A DNA stretch of 64,000 bases from contig CBDDIB010000002.1 in NCBI GenBank assembly GCA_965228695.1, positions 2,232,001-2,296,000 of the forward strand, in the 5' to 3' direction. Every line of letters begins with the position of its first letter. The stretch's first letter is position 1. Positions 38,127 through 47,348 of this stretch are shown here, piece by piece. This DNA is from JAJFJD01 sp965228695 (GTDB lineage Bacteria; Pseudomonadota; Alphaproteobacteria; UBA8366). A model generated the notes under the pieces. It saw only the letters and a program-made list of their open reading frames with translations. It made no database searches and was not told the DNA's origin. Made by a program: the position numbers and the translations under genes.

Positions 38127-39098
38127 ATGAAAATCACCATCCTCGACGACTATCACGACACCGTTCGCACGCTCGATTGCTTTCGCAAGTTGGACGGGCA
38201 TGACGTCACGATCTGGAACGATCACGTTCAGGACACGGATGCCCTGGCCGAGCGGTTGGCCGATACCGAGGCGCTGGTGCTGATCCGCGAACGGACGCAC
38301 ATCCGCGCGCCATTGCTGGACCGACTGCCCACGCTCAAGTTGATCAGCCAGCGCAGCGTCTACCCGCATATCGACATCGAGGATTGCACGCGCCTCGGCA
38401 TCATCGTGTCGTCGAGCCAGCATCCGGGCACCCCGTCTTATGCGACGGCGGAGCTGACCTGGGGCTTAATCCTGGCGGCGATGCGGCAGATCCCGCAGCA
38501 GATGGCGTCGATGCGCCGGGGCGAATGGCAGATCGGCGTGGGGAACTCGATCCGGCATAAGACCATCGGCCTCTACGGCTACGGCCGGATCAGCAAGGCG
38601 GTCGCCGAATATGCAGCGGTCTTCGGGTTGAAGGTGCTGGTCTGGGCGCGGGAGGAGTCACGGGCCCGGGCGCGGGCCGACGGCTACGCCACCGCCGAGA
38701 CGAAAGAGGCGTTCATCGAAAGCTGCGACATCCTTAGCCTGCACATGCGGCTGGTCGATGCGACACGCGGGATCGTCACCGCCGCCGATCTGGCGCGGAT
38801 GAAGCCGACGGCACTACTCGTTAATACCAGCCGCGCGCCGTTGGTCGAGGCGGGGGCGTTGGTCGACGCCTTGCGCGCCGGACGTCCCGGCATGGCCGCG
38901 GTCGACGTCTACGAGGAAGAGCCGGTTCTCGACCCGAACCACCCGTTGCTGACGATGGAAAACGTGATCTGCACGCCGCATATCGGCTACGTGACGCGCG
39001 ACGAGTATGAAATTCAGTTCACCGATATCTTCGACCAGATCCTCGCCTATGCAGACGGGTCGCCGTCCAATGTCGTGAACCCGAACGCGTTGGGTTGA
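38127..39098 (+). CDS. D-2-hydroxyacid dehydrogenase family protein
   Basis: A 323-residue NAD-dependent dehydrogenase. GLYGYGRISKAVAEYA is the nucleotide site, with the catalytic region VNTSRAPLVEAGAL, DVYEEEPVL and the catalytic His in CTPHIGYVTRDEYE. It is shorter than SerA and lacks an ACT domain, so it probably reduces another 2-keto acid such as glyoxylate or hydroxypyruvate. It is transcribed divergently from the globin gene. Confidence 0.9.
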   Translation: MKITILDDYHDTVRTLDCFRKLDGHDVTIWNDHVQDTDALAERLADTEALVLIRERTHIRAPLLDRLPTLKLISQRSVYPHIDIEDCTRLGIIVSSSQHPGTPSYATAELTWGLILAAMRQIPQQMASMRRGEWQIGVGNSIRHKTIGLYGYGRISKAVAEYAAVFGLKVLVWAREESRARARADGYATAETKEAFIESCDILSLHMRLVDATRGIVTAADLARMKPTALLVNTSRAPLVEAGALVDALRAGRPGMAAVDVYEEEPVLDPNHPLLTMENVICTPHIGYVTRDEYEIQFTDIFDQILAYADGSPSNVVNPNALG

Positions 39099-39268
39099 TA
39101 GAAAAATACCGGGCCGTGCCGATGACGCATAACAGTCATGTTTGCGTTGCAACAATTGAAACACTTTAAGACATTGTCCGGAAACCTTTAGGCCCCATAT
39201 TCGTTGCGTAAATCGGATTCAACGCCGTTCGGCGCTGGATTTTTGCATCGCAGCAAAGGAGCGATATC

Positions 39269-39439
39269 ATGCTGGCATTCGTTGGCAGGATGGGACGGGC
39301 AATCGCGAGACGGCGGCGGCAACAGGCGGCGATTCGGGAGCTTTCCGCGCTCGACGACCGAATGCTTGCCGATCTCGGAATCCGCCGGTCGCAAATCGTC
39401 AATTCGGCGACCGGCCACGACCCCTGGCGCCGCCAATAG
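39269..39439 (+). CDS. Small DUF1127 protein
   Basis: A 56-residue protein (MLAFVGRMGRAIARRRRQQA at the start) ending in the DUF1127 signature ELSALDDRMLADLGIRRSQI. DUF1127 proteins are short, very basic and widespread in alphaproteobacteria, where several are linked to stress and RNA metabolism. AAAGGAG lies 7 bases before the ATG. Confidence 0.85.
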   Translation: MLAFVGRMGRAIARRRRQQAAIRELSALDDRMLADLGIRRSQIVNSATGHDPWRRQ

Positions 39440-39529
39440 GCGGCGGTATGCCGTTCCCTGAATAACCGGATATACTCATCGGGCTGACGCCTCCGATGCT
39501 GGAGGCACCTTTCCAGTCAGGAGCCGTTC

Positions 39530-40468
39530 ATGCCCGATGATGTTGTGCTGCATCCCGAGATGCAGATTCTGATCGATATCAAGAAATCCCTGCCGCCGGC
39601 CACGACCATCGAGGAAATGCGCGCGGGTTGGGACGACTATTCGTCCTCGACGCGGGCACCCTATCCCGACGGTATGCAGGTGGAAGACATTCAAGTCCCG
39701 CGGGACGGCGGAACCGTGCCGGTGCGAGTGTACCGGCCGGCCGCGGCGGCCGAAACGGCGCCGGTCGTACTGTATATCCACGGCGGCGGCTTCATGAAGG
39801 GCGACCTGAACAGTTCCGATTCGACGGCCTGGGGGCTGTCGCAGGAAACCGGCGCGGTGGTGGCGAGCATCGACTACCGGCTTGCACCGGAAAACCCGTA
39901 TCCGGCGGCCTTTGACGATTGCTATACGGTGCTGACCTACGTCGCCGGCGGCGGCCTGGGCAAGGGCGTCGATGTCGATCGGATCGGCGTTTGCGGCGAC
40001 AGCGCCGGCGGTAATCTGACCGGTGCTGTCTGCCTCGCGGCGCGCGACCGGAACGGTCCGAAGATTACAGCCCAGGTGCTGATCTATCCCTGCCTGACCG
40101 ACGCGTGCGATTTACCAGCCTATGAGAAGTTTGCGGACACGCCGGGGCTGACGTCTTCATCGATGCAGTCCTACTGGGATTGGTATCTCGCGGGACAGAA
40201 TCGTCCCTGCGCCGACCCGTATGCCGTGCCGCTGAAGGCGAGCGACCTGTCCGGACTGCCGCCCGCCTACGTGCATATCGCCGAGATCGATCCGCTGGCG
40301 GATGACGGCCGGACCTACGCCGAGATGTTGACGGCAGCGGGCGTCGAGACTCAATTCCGCTGCGCCGATGGCATGATTCACGGTTTCCTGCGCTGCCGGT
40401 TGCAGGGCAAGGATTCCGCCCGTGAATTCGCGGCGTTCTGCGGCTTCTTGAAAGCGAAGCTCGGCTAA
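39530..40468 (+). CDS. Alpha/beta-hydrolase of the hormone-sensitive-lipase family
   Basis: A 312-residue esterase with the oxyanion motif HGGGFMKGD at about 84-92, the nucleophile in GDSAGGNLTG, a likely Asp in HIAEIDPLADDG and a catalytic His in MIHGFLRC. HSL-family enzymes hydrolyse short acyl esters. The start has AGGAG upstream. The next gene starts 1 base after its stop, so the two are coupled. Confidence 0.9.
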   Translation: MPDDVVLHPEMQILIDIKKSLPPATTIEEMRAGWDDYSSSTRAPYPDGMQVEDIQVPRDGGTVPVRVYRPAAAAETAPVVLYIHGGGFMKGDLNSSDSTAWGLSQETGAVVASIDYRLAPENPYPAAFDDCYTVLTYVAGGGLGKGVDVDRIGVCGDSAGGNLTGAVCLAARDRNGPKITAQVLIYPCLTDACDLPAYEKFADTPGLTSSSMQSYWDWYLAGQNRPCADPYAVPLKASDLSGLPPAYVHIAEIDPLADDGRTYAEMLTAAGVETQFRCADGMIHGFLRCRLQGKDSAREFAAFCGFLKAKLG

Positions 40469-40469
40469 G

Positions 40470-41108
40470 GTGCTAAAACTCTATTCCCGGTACCGAAACT
40501 CGGCAGGCCAGCGTGTCCGGACCGCCCTCAATCTGAAGGGCGTGCGGTACGAATACATCGCCGTCGAAGACATGCGGACCGACGCCTATCGCCGGATCAA
40601 TCCGCAAGGGCTGCTCCCCGCGTTGGAGATAGAGGGCCGCATATACGGGCAATCAACGGCTTTGATAGAGTGGCTCGAGGAAAATTATCCCACCCCGTCG
40701 ATCTTTCCGGCCGACCCGCAGGATCGAATATCGGCGCGGTCATTCTCCCAATTCATCGCGTGTGAGATTCACCCAATTCATAACCATCGGGTTCGGGACT
40801 ACCTGACCGGCGAAGAAGGGTGGAGCGACGAAAAGTCGATGCAGTGGTATGAGCACTGGATCGTAAAGGGGCTCGCTATCTTGGAGGAGATGTTGGCGCA
40901 GCGGCCGGTATCGACGGTGTTTTGCTTCGGCGATTCACCGAGCGTGGCGGATATCTATCTCGTGCCGGTTCTTTGTAACGCGCGCTGGTTCGGGTTTCCC
41001 ATCACCGGCTTTCCCCGTCTCTTGGAGGTCGATGGGACCTGCCGGCGCCTCGACGCGTTTCAAGCGGCAATGCCGGAAAATCAGCCGGACTATTCAAGTA
41101 ATACGTAA
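40470..41108 (+). CDS. maiA: Maleylacetoacetate isomerase (zeta-class GST)
   Basis: A 212-residue glutathione transferase with the zeta-class signature near the N-terminus (LYSRYRNSAGQRVRTALNLK), the cis-Pro region GLLPALEIEG and QSTALIEWLEE. Maleylacetoacetate isomerases act in tyrosine and homogentisate degradation. No other tyrosine genes are adjacent, so a related isomerase or GST role is possible. The GTG start follows the esterase stop directly. Confidence 0.88.
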   Translation: MLKLYSRYRNSAGQRVRTALNLKGVRYEYIAVEDMRTDAYRRINPQGLLPALEIEGRIYGQSTALIEWLEENYPTPSIFPADPQDRISARSFSQFIACEIHPIHNHRVRDYLTGEEGWSDEKSMQWYEHWIVKGLAILEEMLAQRPVSTVFCFGDSPSVADIYLVPVLCNARWFGFPITGFPRLLEVDGTCRRLDAFQAAMPENQPDYSSNT

Positions 41109-41114
41109 TCGGCG

Positions 41115-41462
41115 ATGGCGAAGCGCAGAGATGGCGGACGGAATGCAAGTCTAGGGCCATGCCCGATTTGCGGACGCCGGATGATCGACGGGCCCAGCGT
41201 CAACCGGCACCATTGGGTGCCGAAGTCGAAGGGCGGCCGTGAAGCCGCCCCGTTACATGTCGTTTGTCATCGGATGATACATCGGGTGTTCAGCGAGGCT
41301 GACTTGGCGGCGACGTATAGGTCGCCGGAGGCGGTACGGTCGCAGCCCGAGATGGTGCGATTCGTTGCCTGGGTCCGCCGGCAACCGGACGATTTCGTAG
41401 ATTGGCCCGATGCGCCGGCGGGACGGAGCAAACGCCGCCCGCACCGCGGGAGAAAGGGCTAG
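41115..41462 (+). CDS. HNH-motif protein
   Basis: A 115-residue protein. CPICGRRM supplies one zinc-knuckle half and the rest reads RHHWVPKSKGG with LHVVCHRMIH, the usual HNH layout. It starts 6 bases after maiA, so it is probably in the same transcript. Many small HNH proteins are of unknown role; this one has no partner methylase nearby. Confidence 0.8.
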   Translation: MAKRRDGGRNASLGPCPICGRRMIDGPSVNRHHWVPKSKGGREAAPLHVVCHRMIHRVFSEADLAATYRSPEAVRSQPEMVRFVAWVRRQPDDFVDWPDAPAGRSKRRPHRGRKG

Positions 41463-41471
41463 ATCGGTACT

Positions 41472-42116
41472 TTAGAACCGGTAGCCGACGCCGACGCCCA
41501 CGATCCACGGATTGATGTCGACATCCGCGTTGATGGCGCCGTTGTTGATGCTGACGTCGGTGTTGATCCACAGCTTCTTGACGTCGAGGTTGAGCAGCCA
41601 GTGCTCGTCCAGCATGTAGTCGACGCCGAACTGCACCGCATAGCCGATGGTGTCCTCGAAATCGATGTCGGTGACGGTGCCGCCGGCCGCGCTCTCGTCG
41701 AAGAAGACCGTGTAGTTGATGCCGGCCCCGATATACGGTTTGAGTCCGGTCTTCGTCGGCAGGTGATATTGCAGCAGGAGGGTCGGCGGCAGCAGCCAGA
41801 CATCGCCCAGATTGACACGGCCGAGGGACGTATTGGTCGCTTGGGTTTCATGGGGCGTAATCGCAAGGATCAATTCCGCTGCGATGTTCTCCGTGAAGAA
41901 GTAGGAGATATCGAGTTCGGGGATCAGCGATTTATCGATATCGATATCGCCGCCGATGACGCTGATATCCGCGCTCTCCTGCGGAATGACCGTGGCGGCG
42001 CGCCCTCGGATCAACAGGCCTTCGAAGGCTGAATCACCCGCCTTAACGGTTGGTACATCGACGATGATGCTCGCAACAACGAGCGCGCAAACCTGCAGCA
42101 GCGTTAACAATCGCAT
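41472..42116 (-). CDS. ompW: OmpW-family outer membrane protein
   Basis: A 214-residue protein with a signal peptide (cleavage likely after VKA, about 26) and an eight-stranded barrel pattern. Diagnostic parts are GLLIRGRAATVIPQ, LDISYFFTENIAAELILAIT, GDVWLLPPTLLLQYHL and the C-terminal aromatic VGVGVGYRF. OmpW forms a narrow hydrophobic channel. GGAG lies 9 bases before ATG 42116. Confidence 0.9.
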   Translation of the reverse strand: MRLLTLLQVCALVVASIIVDVPTVKAGDSAFEGLLIRGRAATVIPQESADISVIGGDIDIDKSLIPELDISYFFTENIAAELILAITPHETQATNTSLGRVNLGDVWLLPPTLLLQYHLPTKTGLKPYIGAGINYTVFFDESAAGGTVTDIDFEDTIGYAVQFGVDYMLDEHWLLNLDVKKLWINTDVSINNGAINADVDINPWIVGVGVGYRF

Positions 42117-42484
42117 TTTGATGGTCTCCAAGCCGTACTGAAAGCGCCCGGGGGTCGGGCCAAGGATTTTCTCGATGCGAGATTGATAGTCCCGTACCGC
42201 TGACGCGGCGTTGATGCAGGTCAAAAATCGCCGAAGTACCAAAATATTCGACCGGGTCTGAAGTCCGTCCAGGGCAGTGCGGCGTTTATGGCGGTTGGAG
42301 GTAGGCCGAGATCATCTCGCGGGCATGCCGCCCCTGCCCGGCGTCGGTCCGCTGCAAACGGGGCTACAGCAATATTGTGATTGCGTCATCGGATTGCTCT
42401 ATGGTGGCGGACGTGTCGGTTTTCCGACGTTGCGGACATTCATGCGCGCGCCGGAAAACCGCAATGACCCTGATGCGAGATGAC
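42117..42484. other. Intergenic region between ompW and the oxamate operon
   Basis: This 368-base gap lies between the divergent genes ompW and the oxamate carbamoyltransferase operon and must hold both promoters. I see no gene, riboswitch or clear operator in it. The TATGG-like motifs around 42400 are too weak to call. Confidence 0.6.
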
Positions 42485-42664
42485 ATGAAAAAAGAGATTG
42501 ACGACGGCCTGCTGCGTGACCCGCTGTGCGTGGTCAATGTCGGGTTGGAAGGATTTGCCGCCGATCTGGAGGCGCAGGGCGTCGCCGTAACGCAGGTGGA
42601 TTGGACACCGCCTGCCGGCGGCGATGTGCGGCTGGCTGACATCCTGTCCAAGCTCGGCGCCTGA
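42485..42664 (+). CDS. Small FdrA-domain protein, probable extra subunit of oxamate carbamoyltransferase
   Basis: A 59-residue protein with VVNVGLEGFAADLEAQGVAV and QVDWTPPAGGD, a compact domain that resembles an FdrA-associated segment. The neighbouring FdrA here is 495 residues, shorter than the roughly 555 residues I recall for E. coli FdrA, so this small gene may supply the missing C-terminal piece. The match to the FdrA C-terminus is from memory and should be checked. It lies 11 bases before allG. ATG 42485 fits the conserved part; 42464 and 42473 are alternatives. Confidence 0.6.
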   Translation: MKKEIDDGLLRDPLCVVNVGLEGFAADLEAQGVAVTQVDWTPPAGGDVRLADILSKLGA

Positions 42665-42675
42665 GCGGGCGCGCT

Positions 42676-43926
42676 ATGGAACGGATCGAACAAGCGAACA
42701 CGGAAGCGGTCGGGCGGATGTTCGCCGCCGACCCGGTGCTGATCGACGTCGTCACCGCGGGCGACGTGATCGATGGCCTCGGCGAGCGGGTCATTCTGCA
42801 TGCCGGGCCACCGATCGATTGGAAAGATATGTGCGGTCCGATGCGCGGCGCAATCACCGGTATCGCGGTCTTCGAGGGATGGGCGCCGAGCCTGGAGGCT
42901 GCGGAGGAAATGGCGGCGGCGGGCGCGTTCGAGTTCCGGCCGAACCATCACGCGTCGGCGGTCGGGCCGATGACCGGTATGACCACGCTGAGCCAGCCGG
43001 TGATGGTCGTCGAGAACCGGAAATACGGGAACCGGTCCTACTGCACGATCAACGAGGGCCTCGGCAAGGTGATGCGCTTCGGCGGCAACGATGCCGAGGT
43101 GCTCGATCGGCTGCGATGGTTGCGCGACGTGCTGGGTCCGGCGATGGCCATCGCGCTGCGGGACACCGGCGGCATCCCGCTGAAAAGTCTCGTGGCGCGG
43201 GGACTGACCATGGGCGACGAGATGCACCAGCGCAATGTCGGTTGCTCCGGCCTCATGCTGCGGGCGCTGGCGCCGGCGCTGGCGAAGACGTCGACCGATA
43301 CCACGGCGCTGGCGGAATCCCTCGCGTTCATTGGCGGCAACGACCAATTCTTCCTGAACATCGCGATGGCCATGGGCAAGGCGATCATGGATCCCGTGCG
43401 CGATATCGACGGAAGCTGCGTTGTCACCGCGATGTCGCGGAACGGCACGACCTTCGGCATTCGCGTCAGCGGCACCGGTGACCGTTGGTTCACGGCATCG
43501 GTCGAGATGCCCGAAGGCCTCTATTTCCCCGGCTTCACGGAGGATGATGCGAACCCGGATATGGGCGATTCGACCATCGTCGAAACCATTGGTCTTGGGG
43601 GGTTCGCGATGGGCGCGTCACCGGCCGTGGCCGGGTTTGTCGGCGCCGGTACCGCGGCGGACGCCGCCAATTACACCCGAACGATGGGCGAGATCACTGT
43701 CGGAGAGAATCCGGAATGGACCATTCCGGCGCTGGATTACCTCGGGGTGCCGACGGGCATCGATATCCGGCTTGTCGTCGAAACAGGGCTCGCACCAGTC
43801 ATCAACACCGGAATCGCGCATCGTGAGCCGGGCGTCGGCCAGGTCGGGGCCGGGGTCGTGCGCGCACCGATGGCCTGTTTCGAACAGGCGCTCGTCGCCT
43901 TTGCGGAAAGCGTAGGTGTGGCATGA
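42676..43926 (+). CDS. allG: Oxamate carbamoyltransferase subunit AllG (YlbE, DUF1116)
   Basis: A 416-residue DUF1116 protein close to E. coli YlbE length. Recognisable stretches are RGAITGIAVFEGWAPS, FEFRPNHHASAVGPMTGM, GLTMGDEMHQRNVGCSGLML and VETGLAPVINTGIAHREPG. In E. coli, FdrA, YlbE and YlbF (AllFGH) form oxamic transcarbamylase, which phosphorolyses oxalurate to oxamate and carbamoyl phosphate. The stop overlaps allF by 4 bases. Confidence 0.88.
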   Translation: MERIEQANTEAVGRMFAADPVLIDVVTAGDVIDGLGERVILHAGPPIDWKDMCGPMRGAITGIAVFEGWAPSLEAAEEMAAAGAFEFRPNHHASAVGPMTGMTTLSQPVMVVENRKYGNRSYCTINEGLGKVMRFGGNDAEVLDRLRWLRDVLGPAMAIALRDTGGIPLKSLVARGLTMGDEMHQRNVGCSGLMLRALAPALAKTSTDTTALAESLAFIGGNDQFFLNIAMAMGKAIMDPVRDIDGSCVVTAMSRNGTTFGIRVSGTGDRWFTASVEMPEGLYFPGFTEDDANPDMGDSTIVETIGLGGFAMGASPAVAGFVGAGTAADAANYTRTMGEITVGENPEWTIPALDYLGVPTGIDIRLVVETGLAPVINTGIAHREPGVGQVGAGVVRAPMACFEQALVAFAESVGVA

Positions 43927-45410
43927 GCGCCGTGATCGTCAACGAAGTTTTGCGCGGGTTCTATCTCGATTCTGTCGCGCTGTTGCGGATGTCGCAGTCC
44001 CTGGCGGCGCTCGACGGCGTCGACGAGGCCGCGATGATGATGGGCTCGCCGTCGAACCGGCAGATCATGGCGGACGCGGGGATCCTCGACGCGATGGGCG
44101 AAGCGGCGGAGGGTGGCGATCTGGTGATCGGCATTCGTGCCGAAAGCCAAGATGCGGCCGACGCCGCGCTGGCCGAAGCGCGCGCCATTCTGGAGCAATC
44201 CTCCGCGGCGAAAGGCGGCGGCGAGGCTTGGCGGCCCCGCTCGGTCCGGTCTGCAGTCAAAGCCATGCCCGATGCGAACTTCGCACTTGTCTCGGTGCCG
44301 GGTGATTTTGCGATCTCGGAAGCGCGGAAGGCGCTGCGCCGCGGTTTGCATGTGATGATCTTCAGCGACAACGTACCTGTAGCGGACGAAGCGGCACTGA
44401 AGCAGGAAGCGCTCGACTGCGGGCGTCTGGTGATGGGTCCCGATTGCGGGACGGCGATCATCAACGGCACCCCGCTCGCCTTCGCCAATGCGGTGCCGCG
44501 CGGTTCGATCGGCGTCATCGGTGCTTCCGGCACCGGCATACAAGAGGTCACCTGCCTGATCGGCGAGAACGGCGGCGGCATTTCGCATGCCATCGGCGTC
44601 GGCGGGCGCGATCTCTCGGATGCGGTCGGCGGTATTACGACCTTGATGGCGCTCGATCTCTTGGATCGCGATCCGGCGACGCAACATATCGTCCTGATTT
44701 CCAAGCCGCCAAGCGCGGTGGTTGCCGCCAAGATCGTCGACCGGATCGGGGCCAGCTCGAAACCCTGCACGTTGTGTTTCGTCGGCGGGTCGGAGATGGC
44801 TTTGCCGAAGAACGCGACCGCCGTCACCTCCTTGAAGGCGGCGGCGGAAAATGCCCTGGGCGGTTCAGTCATTGGCGCTGGGTTCGATTCGGTCGCAATG
44901 GCCACGCCGGCAACCGGCGGAACGATGATCCGGGGTTTGTTCAGCGGCGGCACGCTCTGTGCGGAAGCGCAGATAGTTTTGCAGACGGCGGGCGAGGCGG
45001 TTGGGTCCAACGCCCCGATACCTGGTTCGGGCGGCCTTGATACCGGAGGCGCGCATCAATTGATCGATCTGGGCGCGGACGAATATACCCAAGGCCGGCC
45101 GCATCCCATGATCGAGCCGTCGGTCCGGGACGATGCGCTGAACGCAGCCTTGGGCGATGAGTCGGTTGGCGTGATCCTGCTCGACGTAGTGCTCGGCTTT
45201 GGCGCGCATGACGATCCGGCGGGGCACCTGATCGGGTCCATGGGCGATGCGGCGGGGAAACCGGTGATCGCGTCGGTTACGGGAACCGAACGGGATCCGC
45301 AGCGGCGGTCCGCCCAAATCGCGACGTTGGAAAAGGCCGGCATCGCCGTTGCACCGTCGAATGCCGATGCCGCGGCGTTGGCGCTGGCCTGCGTTCGAAC
45401 AAAGACATAA
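43923..45410 (+). CDS. allF: Oxamate carbamoyltransferase subunit AllF (FdrA)
   Basis: A 495-residue acyl-CoA-synthetase-like protein with a domain resembling succinyl-CoA synthetase alpha: GPDCGTAIINGTPLAFANAV, GVIGASGTGIQEVTCLIGEN and GVGGRDLSDAVGG. The C-terminal domain carries VLGFGAHDDPAGHL. It acts with AllG and AllH. It is translationally coupled to allG, and carbamate kinase starts 14 bases after its stop. The protein lacks a C-terminal piece that may be supplied by the small gene at 42485-42664. Confidence 0.88.
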   Translation: MSAVIVNEVLRGFYLDSVALLRMSQSLAALDGVDEAAMMMGSPSNRQIMADAGILDAMGEAAEGGDLVIGIRAESQDAADAALAEARAILEQSSAAKGGGEAWRPRSVRSAVKAMPDANFALVSVPGDFAISEARKALRRGLHVMIFSDNVPVADEAALKQEALDCGRLVMGPDCGTAIINGTPLAFANAVPRGSIGVIGASGTGIQEVTCLIGENGGGISHAIGVGGRDLSDAVGGITTLMALDLLDRDPATQHIVLISKPPSAVVAAKIVDRIGASSKPCTLCFVGGSEMALPKNATAVTSLKAAAENALGGSVIGAGFDSVAMATPATGGTMIRGLFSGGTLCAEAQIVLQTAGEAVGSNAPIPGSGGLDTGGAHQLIDLGADEYTQGRPHPMIEPSVRDDALNAALGDESVGVILLDVVLGFGAHDDPAGHLIGSMGDAAGKPVIASVTGTERDPQRRSAQIATLEKAGIAVAPSNADAAALALACVRTKT

Positions 45411-45424
45411 TCGAGATCGCGACG

Positions 45425-46393
45425 ATGCCGGACATCGACGATATTCCGCGACGTCTGCTGGTGGCGATCGGCGGCAACGCCACGCATCCGGAGAATATCG
45501 AGGGAACCTCGCAGGAGCAGAAAGACATCGCCGCCGCGACCGCCGAGGCGATCTTGCCGCTTGCCCTGCTCGACAACGAGCTGGTCGTGACCCATGGCAA
45601 CGGTCCGGTGGTTGGGAAGATCATGATGCGGCAGGTCCTGTCGCGCGACCGCATCGCGCCCATGTCGATGGATATCTGCGTCGCCCATAGCCAGGGCGGC
45701 ATTGCCTATCTGTTGGTGCAGGCGATGGAGAATGCGTTGCGTGAGGCGGGCAGCCGCCGGCATGTCGCCTGTTTGCTGACACAGGTCGAAGTCGACCCGG
45801 ACGATCCGGCCTTCGACGACCCGACCAAGCCGGTCGGCCCCTTCTTCGACGCGGAGGAGGCGAAGCGGATCGGCGACGAACTGGGTTGGCCGATGAAAGA
45901 AGAGGCCGGGCGCGGCTGGCGGCATGTGGTGCCGTCGCCGTCGCCACAGCACGTTTGCGATATCTCCTTGGTCCAGGTCCTCGCGCGGCGCGGCACGGTG
46001 GTGATCGCCGGGGGCGGCGGCGGCATTCCGGTCGTGCGCGGGCCCAAGGGCGTGCGCACCGGCGTTGCGGCTGTGATCGACAAGGACCTGACGTCGGCGC
46101 ATATGGCGAATGTGATGGGGATTCGCTGGATGATGATCCTGACCGCGGTGTCGAAAGTTGCGGTCAACTTCGGCGAACCCGACGAACAATACCTGGGCCG
46201 GCTGACATTACCGGAGCTCGAGGCGTATCACGCAGAAGGGCATTTCCCCGCCGGCAGCATGGGGCCGAAAGTCGATGCCGCGATCAGGTTTCTGAAGGCG
46301 GGTGGCGAGCGGGTCATCATTTGTCACCTTCAGGAAGCGATGGCCGCTTTGCGCGGCGAAACCGGCACGCACATTGTGGTCGCCGATGGTTGA
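45425..46393 (+). CDS. allK: Carbamate kinase (AllK type)
   Basis: A 322-residue amino-acid-kinase-fold enzyme: LLVAIGGNATHPEN, VTHGNGPVVGKIMMRQ, VVIAGGGGGIPVVRGP and a Lys-rich DKDLTSAHMAN. It uses carbamoyl phosphate and ADP to make ATP and carbamate, which breaks down to ammonia and CO2. Its place inside the oxamate carbamoyltransferase operon assigns it to this pathway rather than arginine fermentation. Its end overlaps allH by 8 bases. Confidence 0.95.
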   Translation: MPDIDDIPRRLLVAIGGNATHPENIEGTSQEQKDIAAATAEAILPLALLDNELVVTHGNGPVVGKIMMRQVLSRDRIAPMSMDICVAHSQGGIAYLLVQAMENALREAGSRRHVACLLTQVEVDPDDPAFDDPTKPVGPFFDAEEAKRIGDELGWPMKEEAGRGWRHVVPSPSPQHVCDISLVQVLARRGTVVIAGGGGGIPVVRGPKGVRTGVAAVIDKDLTSAHMANVMGIRWMMILTAVSKVAVNFGEPDEQYLGRLTLPELEAYHAEGHFPAGSMGPKVDAAIRFLKAGGERVIICHLQEAMAALRGETGTHIVVADG

Positions 46394-47312
46394 CCCCGGC
46401 GCGCCGTACAACATTCCCATCACCGTGATGGGACCGGCCGCGCGGCGGACTGTCGCCCGGATGGGGCAAGGGCGTATCGCAGCGGTGTTTCATCGCAGCT
46501 TCTATATCCAATGCGGAGCCTCCTTTGCCTGCATCGGCGTTCCGGAATTGGCGCTTGGCCCGTTGACCGCATCGGCCGACGTGCCGAACAGGATGAATTG
46601 GATGTCGTGCGGACTCCGGGTCGGCGCGCCCGTTGCGGGTACGGACGGTGTCGTGATGGTGGGCAATCAATTTCGGTTCGATGCCCGGTCCGCGCGGCAA
46701 TGGTCGCCGCCGGTGATTTCCGACCCGATACCAATTGCCGTGCCGACGGCATCCGTGATTTCGGTTGCCCGGGCGTCCGCGCCGAAACACGGTCTCGCGC
46801 CATTGATTTTCTCGGGCGGCAACACGGCGATGGTGTCTTCGGTCGTCGACGCCGCCTTGCCGGCACACCGGCGGCTGGAGGATTGGGTCCGGCTGGTCAC
46901 CAAGGGCGTTGATGTATCGCTGCCCTTGGACGGTGTCTGTCGGTTACTGGGATTGGGGCCCGGTCTGACGCCGTCCGGCGACGACTATCTCGGCGGTATG
47001 ATGATCGCCCTGCGCGCCTTCGGATACGGACGGGCGGCGGAGCGCCTCTACGCCATCATCGACCGGGAAGCATCGCGGCGGACGAATCCGATCAGCGCCG
47101 CGCATCTCGCGGCCGCGCGGGAGGGGTGGGGCGCCGCCCCGCTGCACGACGTGCTCGACCGGTTGGCCGGGAAAACCGACACACCGCTGTCGTCGCTGAT
47201 ACCCGCCGTGGACCGTATAGGGCATACGTCGGGCTGGGATGGGCTGACGGGACTCATGGCCGTCGTTCAGGCACTGTCGGTGGCGTCCAACGGCGGCAGC
47301 CGGGCGGCATGA
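46386..47312 (+). CDS. allH: Oxamate carbamoyltransferase subunit AllH (YlbF, DUF2877)
   Basis: A 308-residue DUF2877 protein with the hallmark GLGPGLTPSGDDYLGGMM at about 196-213 and the second pattern NPISAAHLAAAREGW. In E. coli it is the third oxamic transcarbamylase subunit. ATG 46386 is chosen because it overlaps the end of allK (ATGGTTGA); longer starts lie deep in allK. The putative Ntn hydrolase follows after 36 bases. Confidence 0.87.
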   Translation: MVDPGAPYNIPITVMGPAARRTVARMGQGRIAAVFHRSFYIQCGASFACIGVPELALGPLTASADVPNRMNWMSCGLRVGAPVAGTDGVVMVGNQFRFDARSARQWSPPVISDPIPIAVPTASVISVARASAPKHGLAPLIFSGGNTAMVSSVVDAALPAHRRLEDWVRLVTKGVDVSLPLDGVCRLLGLGPGLTPSGDDYLGGMMIALRAFGYGRAAERLYAIIDREASRRTNPISAAHLAAAREGWGAAPLHDVLDRLAGKTDTPLSSLIPAVDRIGHTSGWDGLTGLMAVVQALSVASNGGSRAA

Positions 47313-47348
47313 CGCGTAATTGAATAGGGCACGAAGGAACCGACAGCC

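Noticed and set aside
42364..43347. A minus-strand open frame across allG
   Set aside because: It lies antisense to the conserved DUF1116 gene and shows no family resemblance.
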